From contig DOCI01000257.1 of NCBI GenBank assembly GCA_003503535.1, positions 1 through 16,364 on the forward strand: 16,364 nucleotides of DNA. The letters run 5' to 3'. Shown here piece by piece: positions 1 to 6,867 of this stretch. Position 1 is the stretch's first letter. The number at the start of each line of letters is the position of its first letter. The notes beneath the pieces were generated by a model. It saw only the letters and a list, made by a program, of their open reading frames with translations, did no database searches and was not told where the DNA came from. The position numbers and the translations under genes are program-made. This DNA is from Planctomycetaceae bacterium (lineage in GTDB: Bacteria > Planctomycetota > Planctomycetia > Planctomycetales > Planctomycetaceae).

Positions 1-153
1 ATTGATGCGATTGAAGAGTTTTCACTGTCGGCTGGCAGGCAAATTGCGAGTCAATTGGTTCGCAATTTGTTGGCAAACTGGTATCCCAAAATCCGTACGG
101 AATTTTACGGAGAAACTCTCGAATTACGGTGCATATACGCGTCGGTTTGTTAG
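1..153 (+). CDS. C-terminal fragment of an unknown protein (5' end outside the window)
   Basis: Reading from base 1 gives 50 sense codons ending at a TAG at 151-153. The translation (starting IDAIEEFSLSAGRQ, then a hydrophobic and basic helix-like stretch and a short strand-like end) has ordinary protein composition and looks like the tail of a folded protein. An overlapping open frame at 2-193 is rich in Arg, Cys and Trp and looks like an out-of-frame shadow. I do not recognise the family and too little is present to assign a role. A 145-bp gap separates it from the TIR-DUF4384 gene on the same strand, so co-transcription is possible but not shown. Confidence 0.5.
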   Translation: MDAIEEFSLSAGRQIASQLVRNLLANWYPKIRTEFYGETLELRCIYASVC

Positions 154-211
154 GTTTTGCAACGCTTTGCAAAAGTCGACGAATGACGTATGATGTTGTC
201 AATTAAGCATT

Positions 212-246
212 TAGACCGCTTTTTACTAAAAACTGCATTCGGTCTA
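212..246. repeat. Nested inverted repeat upstream of the TIR-DUF4384 gene
   Basis: TAGACCG at 212-218 pairs perfectly with CGGTCTA at 240-246. Inside this 7-bp stem, TTTTT at 220-224 pairs with AAAAA at 228-232 around an ACT loop, leaving an asymmetric internal loop (1 nt on one side, 7 on the other). The element starts 58 bp downstream of the upstream gene's stop and ends 52 bp before the next start. No T-tract follows it on the plus strand, so it is not a standard terminator. It could be an operator or a leader structure for the TIR-CHAT unit. That is inference. Confidence 0.35.
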
Positions 247-298
247 CGGAATCGAAGGATCAAAGACATTCAGAATTTGCCTTTTTCATGGATTACAA

Positions 299-1291
299 AT
301 GAATCCCGTATTTAAGCAAACGTCTGGCTCAATGTTTGTGAGCTATTCTAGTCGAGATCGGCAGCAAGTTGTTGGCGTAGCCAATCGGCTGCGTGATGCT
401 GGCATTAACTGTTGGCGTGACAGTGACGACATCCAAGGCGGCGAGAATTACGGTCCAGTAATCGCTAAAGCCATTAGGGACTCGTCGCTTATCTTACTCA
501 TGTGTTCGGATGCCTCAATGCGTTCGAAGAACGTCAAGCAGGAAATTCAGCTAGCCTGGAAATATGATGTTCCATACCTCCCACTCCTTCTTGAAGATGT
601 GAGCTACCCGGAGCAAATCGAGTATTGGCTGGAAGGTTCTCAATGGGTCGACGTTTACAGCACACCAATCTCAACATGGCTGCCCAAAGTAATGACAGCA
701 ATTGACTGCATAAAAAAGAAGTCTTCGATGGATACAAAGCGAAGGCCTGTCGAACAATATGCTTCCAAATGGAGCGATCTCTGGACACTAGCACGTTACA
801 CGGATCAGGTCTGGCCGGTTCCAGCGGACAAGGTTGACCAGAAGGCGACACGCGGTACCACGCGCGGGCTTGGAGCAGCTCAGCCTAGCGTCGAACATGG
901 GTATCAACTCGGCAGTCGAGTGCGTTTGGTTGTCGAGCTTGAGACCGAAGGACATCTCCTGCTGCTCGATCGTGGACCGGAGGAAATCCTGTACTGCCTG
1001 TGTCCTTCGCACTTTGCGCCTCTTGCGGATCTGCAACCGGGGCGATGGATATTTCCTCAGCCCGAGTCGCCGATGGATGCCTTTGTGGTCACTGGTAGAC
1101 CGGGTCGGGAAGAACTGATGGCGATCGTGACTGAGCAGCCTTTGTCACTGAATTGGATGACAGCCAACGCTCAGGGCGAACCGGCGAAGATACTGACGGC
1201 CTCCAACATCGAATCGTTGTTGACGGAACTGCGAGACCTGTCACCGGAGACATGGGCCGTCTACTCCAGTTACTTTGACGTAATATCTTAA
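299..1291 (+). CDS. TIR domain protein with C-terminal DUF4384-like domain
   Basis: A 330-residue protein without signal peptide or membrane segments. Residues 11-135 form a TIR domain: FVSYSSRD (strand A, box 1), then CWRDSDDI, a helix ending at AIRDSS, LILLMCS, and the NVKQEI motif whose E82 sits where the catalytic Glu of NAD-cleaving TIR enzymes lies. After a linker rich in Trp and charge, residues about 200-282 match the DUF4384 pattern (GSRVRLVVE, GHLLLLD, a CPS loop, FPQPESPMDAF, PGREELMAIVTEQPL), a beta-rich domain often found on bacterial conflict and caspase-like proteins. The start at 299 has no clear Shine-Dalgarno; M12 at 332 is an alternative that would begin right at TIR strand A. 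The CHAT gene follows after 21 bp, so the two are very likely one operon and may act together. NADase activity is inferred from the family. Confidence 0.88.
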   Translation: MNPVFKQTSGSMFVSYSSRDRQQVVGVANRLRDAGINCWRDSDDIQGGENYGPVIAKAIRDSSLILLMCSDASMRSKNVKQEIQLAWKYDVPYLPLLLEDVSYPEQIEYWLEGSQWVDVYSTPISTWLPKVMTAIDCIKKKSSMDTKRRPVEQYASKWSDLWTLARYTDQVWPVPADKVDQKATRGTTRGLGAAQPSVEHGYQLGSRVRLVVELETEGHLLLLDRGPEEILYCLCPSHFAPLADLQPGRWIFPQPESPMDAFVVTGRPGREELMAIVTEQPLSLNWMTANAQGEPAKILTASNIESLLTELRDLSPETWAVYSSYFDVIS

Positions 1292-1312
1292 ATCAGCTGT
1301 CGGGTCAGGCCA

Positions 1313-4300
1313 ATGCGATTGTTGCTGCTCTCCATCTGTATTTTCTGTTGCTGGCTGACGATCGCGTCGTCTTCAGTTTCTGCCGAAGAGCCGGTGACCC
1401 AGCCGATGATCACCAATGTCGAGATCGGCGAGTATGTTTTTGCCCCTGAGAAGCCGATGACGATTCGTTGGACCGGGATCAATCTGCCAACTTATGTGAG
1501 AGTCGAATTCAGCACGGACGACGGCAAGACATGGACGAAGGTTGCGACGGTCCCGTCGCAACCAACCTACGGATCAACCACTATTGAGACCGATACCAGG
1601 TCCATCACAGGAAAGAAGATTAGTGCCCAATGGAATTGGAGTTCTCAGGACGAGACCAATACCGCGATAGATAGTCTCGACTCAATTTGCTTTGGGGTTG
1701 GCTGGGGCGAGGGAGATGTGGCCGGGCGAAGTCGATCGCTTCCGCTGCACATGCCAGATCCCCCCATATACGCGATCCTAATGTGGATTGTCCTGACGTA
1801 TGCGATCTATATGATTTTGCTCATGTTGCAAAGTCAGGAAGAGGGACTCTGCACTTTGTTCAGCGTCGTCTTGTGGACGACCATTTTTATGATTAGCGAC
1901 TTGCCAGTCATTTGGTTCAATGTCGGAATGGTGATACTTTACATACTTCCGATACTGCAAGCGTTCCTCGAATGGATTCGTAAATGGTCGGCAGCTGTCA
2001 TCATCGGGCTACATGTTTATGCCATACCGCTGATCTTACTCGTAATTCTTGGACGGGGTTGGATTGTTGCCGCTTGGACGTGGGGCATATCCACTTTTTA
2101 TCCGAGCGGCATATTCGTCGCTGCTGCATTCTTACTTGCAGTCGCCTTTTACAAACCAAAGCACGAACAAGTGACCGTTCAGCGAATAGAGTTGTACTTG
2201 TCAGGTGATCCAAGCGTCCGCCGCAGGCTAGAGAATTCTGGCTGCCTTCCCGCGGTAATCACTGTGGTCGCGGGAGCAATCCTGATTGTCTTTGGTTTGA
2301 ATTCCGCGTCTTGGTTGGGAATAGAGAATCCCTCTTTGGGAGCTTCAGGATGGGCGGTTGTCGCGTGTGCAATCATCGTTGTGCCGGTAGTATTCAGTGT
2401 TGGTTCCGTATCGCTGGATGAAAAGATCATTGGACGCGTGCAGCGGCATTTTGAACTCGGTGATATCGCAGGGGCGCTCCAACTGTTGCAAAAGCTGCGA
2501 CCTGTTGAGCAGACTGGCACAGACCAGGATATCGTTCAGTTCAGTACGTCAGATTTGAAAGTGGAGCAGTTGGCGTTAGAGTCGACATTACTACGATTGC
2601 TGGGGCGAGATATCGAGGCACAGCGAATCGACGACTTCTTGATCACTGTCACGAAACGACAAGTGCATGTTGCCAAGAATGTTCAAGGCCACATTGCACT
2701 TGGTAATGAAAGTAACCGGGTTTCACGAACTAAAAACATGGTCGCGTTGTTTCTCGCAGAGGCTGGGCTTGCCGAGATGGCGTTGAAACGTATTGGCGAA
2801 CGTGGCCAGGGCTACATGAATTGGGTCAATCACGATGCGGCACGCGGTGAGGCACTGGCGCAACTAGGACGTTGGGCAGACGTGAAAAGGTGCGTCAGCC
2901 AAACGCCGCAATTGTCACGCTTCTCAGCTTGGTGGTTCGCCCCAGATCCCCTCGCCTTGGACTTAATCGTCATTCTGCAAGCGGAAAGTCATGCTTACAC
3001 GGGCGAATCGATGGGCGATCATCTCGGCGCAGCGAAGGCACGACTGGGAACCCGGTACATCCCCGGACATCCGTATCTCGCTCGACTTGGCCTCGTCGAA
3101 GCACATTTGGCTGCAGAAAAGGGAGACTGGACTGCTGCCATTTCCACCATGCAGCAGACATTATCCGACGAAGACACATACCTCGAACAGATTGGCACAT
3201 CACTGCCGGAGGTTTCTTTGTTGAGAATCGCGAAGGGCATGGAGTCACATCTCGAACGGTATCTGGGGTACGCGCTCCGCGGCAACCTCGGCCAGCAAAC
3301 AATCCGTGACGCCTTTGAAGCAATTGTTCGGCGGAAGGGGCTGGTCTTTCAACAAGCGGCGGCCCTCAGTAAACGGACTGACGAGCCCTCGGAACTCAAG
3401 GCAATAAGGCAGCAGCTCTCACTCCATGCTCTGGGCACAAACCTGAGCGATCCCAAACAGCGGGCAGAGTTCGAAAGGTTGGTCGTTCAGCGACACAAAC
3501 TCGAAGCAAAGCTGGCACGCAAGGACGAACAACCAGAGAATGTCTTCCACAACGCGATTACACTGCCCGCTATTCAGCAACAACTTGCATCCGGAGAGAC
3601 ACTACTGGACTTCGCCCGAGCTGCGATGGACATCGCTCATGATGGCGAGCATTGCATCGTTGTATTCATTGTACATGGACACCACGCCGAGATCGCATTA
3701 GTTAATCTGTGCTATGAGTCCGAACTAGACGATGTTGTGCGCGAATACCGCAATCAACTCGACAACGACTCGGCACGTGGACTGGGTGCCGTCTATGGAG
3801 ACAGCGCCAAGCCGCCGACACTCAAGCCATTTCGCATCGCGTATCTAAGGATTTTGCAACCGATTGCTGATCGACTGAATGAGTCGAAAGATCTCGTCAT
3901 TACACCAACGGGTAGCTTAAACCGTGTGTCGTTCGCCAGTCTCCTCGGCCCGGATGAGGAGTACCTGGTCGAAAAATTCGGCCTTCGATACCTTACGAGC
4001 ACCCGCTCACTGCTCGGCGCGAGTCAAACAAACACACCGTCAACTATGCCGACATTCATCGGCAGCCCGGCCTTCGACGACCATCCAACGGAACCGTCCA
4101 CAGAGACCGGAACAACACGCAATCTCATTCCTGCACGAATGCAGATATTCAGTGGGATGACGTTCTCTCCTCTGCCAGGCGCAGAGCATGAGATTGAGCG
4201 AATTCAACAACTGTACGCCGCGAGCGGTGAATCATGCACAATTCATACGGGACAGGCTGCACGCTCAAACACCATTCTGGATCTCATCAATCCGCGTCTC

Positions 4301-4858
4301 TTGCACATCGCCACACACGGATTCTTCCTACAGGATGTCCCGCTGGCCGGTCCCAATGGACTCGATAGACCCACTCGGTCGAAACCTCGGCAGGATGTCA
4401 GCTTGCAGCTGCTCAGTCCGTATCTGAGATGCGGGCTCGCTCTCGCGGGTGCCAATGCCGGTGCAGAACGGAGGAAGCAGGGTATCCTCACCGCCGAGCA
4501 GATTCTGTCGCTGCGGCTGCGAGGAACCGAATTGGTTGTATTGAGTGCCTGCGAAACAGCACGAGGCGTGGAAGTCGGGCAGAGCGATGTGCAGGGACTA
4601 GTACGCGCATTTCTGTTGGCAGGCACAAAATCAGTCGTTGCCTCGTTGTGGAAAGTGCCAGACGCGGAAACGGTCACGCTAATGGAAGCCTTCTACCAGA
4701 ACCACATCCAAGGTATCCCGCCACATAAAGCTCTAGTGTATGCAATGCGTGCTTTGCTGAAAACGACTAATATGCGCGATCAACCTGCTCATTGGGCCGC
4801 GTTCATCGCCGTCAGTCCATGCGACAGATCAGATCCGTCAAGCGAAAAAGCCTGCTGA
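1313..4858 (+). CDS. Membrane-anchored TPR-CHAT caspase-like protease
   Basis: A 1181-residue multi-domain protein. Residues 1-24 are a signal peptide with an SVSA/EE cleavage site. Residues 30-145 form an exported beta-rich, Ig-like domain (VRVEFSTDDGKTW pattern). Residues 150-365 carry about eight hydrophobic membrane segments. Residues 370-740 are helical and TPR-like. Residues 760-1172 are a CHAT domain (caspase HetF-associated), a clan CD cysteine protease family. The catalytic pair is visible: H1002 in HIATHGFF and C1080 in LSACETA, followed by the family motif GTKSVVASLWKVPD. Predicted topology places the Ig-like domain outside the cytoplasm and TPR-CHAT inside. This suggests a sensor that relays an envelope signal to a protease, or a protease held at the membrane. 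CHAT proteases act in bacterial immunity (e.g. TPR-CHAT of type III-E CRISPR, which cleaves Csx30). The substrate here is unknown; the TIR-DUF4384 protein 21 bp upstream is the obvious partner candidate. Stop-to-stop distance to the convergent HAD gene is 17 bp. Confidence 0.9.
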   Translation: MRLLLLSICIFCCWLTIASSSVSAEEPVTQPMITNVEIGEYVFAPEKPMTIRWTGINLPTYVRVEFSTDDGKTWTKVATVPSQPTYGSTTIETDTRSITGKKISAQWNWSSQDETNTAIDSLDSICFGVGWGEGDVAGRSRSLPLHMPDPPIYAILMWIVLTYAIYMILLMLQSQEEGLCTLFSVVLWTTIFMISDLPVIWFNVGMVILYILPILQAFLEWIRKWSAAVIIGLHVYAIPLILLVILGRGWIVAAWTWGISTFYPSGIFVAAAFLLAVAFYKPKHEQVTVQRIELYLSGDPSVRRRLENSGCLPAVITVVAGAILIVFGLNSASWLGIENPSLGASGWAVVACAIIVVPVVFSVGSVSLDEKIIGRVQRHFELGDIAGALQLLQKLRPVEQTGTDQDIVQFSTSDLKVEQLALESTLLRLLGRDIEAQRIDDFLITVTKRQVHVAKNVQGHIALGNESNRVSRTKNMVALFLAEAGLAEMALKRIGERGQGYMNWVNHDAARGEALAQLGRWADVKRCVSQTPQLSRFSAWWFAPDPLALDLIVILQAESHAYTGESMGDHLGAAKARLGTRYIPGHPYLARLGLVEAHLAAEKGDWTAAISTMQQTLSDEDTYLEQIGTSLPEVSLLRIAKGMESHLERYLGYALRGNLGQQTIRDAFEAIVRRKGLVFQQAAALSKRTDEPSELKAIRQQLSLHALGTNLSDPKQRAEFERLVVQRHKLEAKLARKDEQPENVFHNAITLPAIQQQLASGETLLDFARAAMDIAHDGEHCIVVFIVHGHHAEIALVNLCYESELDDVVREYRNQLDNDSARGLGAVYGDSAKPPTLKPFRIAYLRILQPIADRLNESKDLVITPTGSLNRVSFASLLGPDEEYLVEKFGLRYLTSTRSLLGASQTNTPSTMPTFIGSPAFDDHPTEPSTETGTTRNLIPARMQIFSGMTFSPLPGAEHEIERIQQLYAASGESCTIHTGQAARSNTILDLINPRLLHIATHGFFLQDVPLAGPNGLDRPTRSKPRQDVSLQLLSPYLRCGLALAGANAGAERRKQGILTAEQILSLRLRGTELVVLSACETARGVEVGQSDVQGLVRAFLLAGTKSVVASLWKVPDAETVTLMEAFYQNHIQGIPPHKALVYAMRALLKTTNMRDQPAHWAAFIAVSPCDRSDPSSEKAC

Positions 4859-4875
4859 TTGTCACAGCAATCCTA

Positions 4876-5247
4876 TCAGATCTCGCGACCGGTCTTTGCA
4901 GAATACAGCCAGTGCCGGGTTTCTTCATCAAAGTTGCCACCGTTTCGGATCTTCAGCACCGTCACCTCAGCTGGAATATGCATCAGTATTTCGTCTTGGT
5001 CGTCGAAGTAGACCTTGATCTTCTTCTGTTTGATTACGACGGCCTTTTGCTCGAATCGCGTCACGAGAATGATTTCGTCATATCGAATATTGAAGCTTTC
5101 CACATACTGCTTCGCTTTTTCATAATCGAGTCGGAAGGTGATCACATAAACTGACCCTGGCCAGTGTTGCGACAGCGGGCCAAAAAAATCGGGTGCCTCA
5201 TCAATGCAACCGTCGAGATCGAGGCCAATCGCAGGTATGTCTATCAC
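4876..5247 (-). CDS. Small HAD-superfamily hydrolase-like protein
   Basis: With a GTG start at 5247 this is a 123-residue protein. Motif I is GLDLDGCID (D10 and D12), motif II ends in T37 of VYVITFR, a Lys-rich stretch around 70-78 could supply motif III, and the acidic motif IV is YFDDQDE (D82/D83). The set is typical of a small cap-less HAD phosphatase. I chose this GTG because GGAG lies 7 nt upstream and because HAD proteins usually begin just before motif I; an in-frame GTG at 5301 would add 18 residues of no family likeness and has no good Shine-Dalgarno. The gene is the last of the minus-strand block, 288 bp below the zinc-ribbon TIR gene. It might dephosphorylate a nucleotide made by the locus or be an unrelated neighbour; the substrate cannot be read from sequence. 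Confidence 0.75.
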   Translation of the reverse strand: MIDIPAIGLDLDGCIDEAPDFFGPLSQHWPGSVYVITFRLDYEKAKQYVESFNIRYDEIILVTRFEQKAVVIKQKKIKVYFDDQDEILMHIPAEVTVLKIRNGGNFDEETRHWLYSAKTGREI

Positions 5248-5254
5248 AAGTTTT

Positions 5255-5258
5255 CTCC
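5255..5258 (-). promoter_or_regulatory. Ribosome binding site deciding the HAD start
   Basis: The minus strand reads GGAG followed by a 7-nt spacer (AAAACTT) and GTG at 5247. This favours the short 123-residue product over the longer GTG start at 5301, which lacks a comparable site. Confidence 0.6.
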
Positions 5259-5452
5259 ATTGGTAACCATGGTATTGAGTCTGACTGAGAAGGCTTTTCA
5301 CATCCGGGAATAAAAAAAGGCTTTACTCAAACGGCGAGATTTGAATCGATAATTGACATGAAAGAAACGCTCCCAACACGGGTTAGGAAGGAACAGTTTG
5401 AGTTCTTACTGCCATAGAGGTAGACGCATGTTACCCGCAAGGAAAGAACATT

Positions 5453-5485
5453 CCGATGCTCGCATCGGCAGCCCCGCAGCCTGCC
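5453..5485 (-). terminator. GC-rich hairpins below the zinc-ribbon TIR gene (possible terminator)
   Basis: CCGATGC at 5453-5459 and GCATCGG at 5462-5468 form a perfect 7-bp stem with a 2-nt gap (or a 6-bp stem with a CTCG loop). Next to it GGCAG (5467-5471) can pair with CTGCC (5481-5485), so the two structures compete for two bases. On the minus strand, which is the direction of transcription, the first stem is followed by a moderately T-rich stretch (AATGTTCTTTCC) rather than a clean U-tract. It lies about 50-80 bp downstream of the TIR stop at 5536. It could end the operon before the HAD gene, or belong to a dispersed intergenic repeat. Confidence 0.35.
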
Positions 5486-5535
5486 CCGGCATCAAATCTA
5501 AGTTATTGCAATCCCAAAAGGATGTTCCTGCGTAA

Positions 5536-6825
5536 CTATGTCTCTTCAAGACCTCCCATTGATGAACGGTTCGAACTGCTTCGAATTGAGGCGATGATTT
5601 GATCGACTTCTTCCGAAATAAGAAAAAATTCATTAATGTCGGGGCCAAGTGAAGCGGTGAAGACGATTTCCCAAAAACGCTCCGATTGTCGATCAGGTAC
5701 GATGACGGAATATTTTCGATTAAGTTTCCCCGTTACCGGCACATAAGAGAAGGCGAAATGCCGAGTACCTGCAGCTTGCAGGAGATGCAATCCAAACGGA
5801 AGTTCCCCACGCATCCATGGCCCCTCCGCGAACATCGAGACAGCCACACTTCGCTGATGCTGCAGGATTTCTCTTTCAGAGAGATTACCAGGTGGCCTGA
5901 ATCTTTGTAATTCCTTCGGACGAATCTCTCCGGCCTGATAATTGAGCAGGAATCCAGAATCCCGATATCTGAAATAGCCACTCGATGAAACCATGTTTCT
6001 TAATTCCCTTTTGGAATGATCATAACGAAAACGGAAGAGATTGATGATGGGGAGAATCCAGTTCTCAGCTGACCGATGCCAATGATTTGGTAGATCAAAC
6101 TCGATTCCGAGACGGTAATCACGGATACAGCGTGTCTGAGATGGCTCAGTTTTCAATTCGTCATCGATCTCAATTCGATCACCAAAGTGTTTTAGTAGAA
6201 CCTGAGTCAGTTCATCGAGTGAAACGAAGTGAATCAGTTCTAGTGACGAATAATTCGCCAGCGTGGAATATCGACTGGCAAATTCCGCCTGGTCGATATC
6301 AATCAGAACGACGATCGGCTGAATTCCTCCTGATGCGGCAATTTCGGTAATATGTTCCAGTTCTTGTTCGGGCCACTCCTTCCCGAGATAGGAGCTGGAA
6401 ACTAATAAAATGCCGTGCGAAGAACGCTGAATTCCTAGCTCGATCGCAGCTTCGAAATCATCCAACTCATCGAGTAAAATCGAATAGTCCGCGAACCAGG
6501 GAACCAAACCCGCACGAATTATTCTGGCAGCTAATGAACGAGCGAGGTCTGCATCTTCAGATGCATAGGAAATAAACAGATCCCATTTCAACCCTGATGA
6601 ACGAAGGCGACTTAGTTGTTCGAATTTCCAAATGAGAGCATCGTGATTGAGATATCGGAGACAGTTTGAGCATTGAGAAGTAAACAGCGTCTCATCGAGC
6701 TTTATCGATTTCCCACAGGGACAGACAAGCAGAGAATATTCGAGGCCGCAATTGTTGCATTGGACGACGGGCGACTTCCAGTCGCATTCGATCACAGCAT
6801 CGCATTGGTGGCAACAACCAATCAA
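5536..6825 (-). CDS. Zinc-ribbon TIR protein with shared C-terminal domain
   Basis: A 429-residue soluble protein. The N-terminus has two Cys-pair zinc ribbons: C5/C8 with C23/C26, and C35/C37 with C52/C55. Residues 80-215 are a TIR domain (DLFISYASED, VPWFADY, GILLVSSSY, and WPEQEL with E155 at the catalytic-Glu position of NADase TIRs, then IQPIVVLIDID). Residues 235-415 form a beta-rich domain starting GIEFDLPNHW and containing FGLHLL (344-349), RHFAF, RKYSVIVPD and S381-x-R; the same pattern occurs in the other two TIR proteins at 12269 and 15214. The opening is loosely like MOG1/PsbP/DcrB-fold domains, a weak guess. The start is a TTG with GGGGAG 9 nt upstream. It lies 42 bp after the PfkB-AAA-RyR gene, so the two are very probably co-transcribed. 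The ribbons may bind nucleic acid or a protein partner and so couple TIR activity to a trigger; that is inference. Confidence 0.88.
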   Translation of the reverse strand: MIGCCHQCDAVIECDWKSPVVQCNNCGLEYSLLVCPCGKSIKLDETLFTSQCSNCLRYLNHDALIWKFEQLSRLRSSGLKWDLFISYASEDADLARSLAARIIRAGLVPWFADYSILLDELDDFEAAIELGIQRSSHGILLVSSSYLGKEWPEQELEHITEIAASGGIQPIVVLIDIDQAEFASRYSTLANYSSLELIHFVSLDELTQVLLKHFGDRIEIDDELKTEPSQTRCIRDYRLGIEFDLPNHWHRSAENWILPIINLFRFRYDHSKRELRNMVSSSGYFRYRDSGFLLNYQAGEIRPKELQRFRPPGNLSEREILQHQRSVAVSMFAEGPWMRGELPFGLHLLQAAGTRHFAFSYVPVTGKLNRKYSVIVPDRQSERFWEIVFTASLGPDINEFFLISEEVDQIIASIRSSSNRSSMGGLEET

Positions 6826-6834
6826 GTCACGCTT

Positions 6835-6840
6835 CTCCCC
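6835..6840 (-). promoter_or_regulatory. Ribosome binding site for a TTG start
   Basis: GGGGAG on the minus strand sits 9 nt before the TTG at 6825. It supports a TTG start just ahead of the first zinc-ribbon cysteine (C4-C5). The overlapping GTG two bases into the spacer runs straight into a stop, so it is not the start. Confidence 0.65.
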
Positions 6841-6867
6841 TAGTGTTTTCCATTTGATTCCTGTCCG

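Noticed and set aside
2..193. 63-residue open frame at the left edge
   Set aside because: Composition rich in Arg, Cys and Trp; the frame starting at base 1 gives a far more protein-like sequence ending at 153.
2872..3309. 145-residue plus-strand open frame
   Set aside because: Inside the TPR part of the CHAT gene in another frame, Arg/Ser/Pro-rich, no domain.
4853..4869. TGCTG/CAGCA hairpin between the convergent CHAT and HAD genes as a bidirectional terminator
   Set aside because: Only a 5-bp stem with a 7-nt loop and no T-tract on either side.
5406..5648. 80-residue minus-strand open frame
   Set aside because: Overlaps the end of the zinc-ribbon TIR gene by over 100 bp in another frame and runs through the GC-rich hairpins; no start signal or family likeness.
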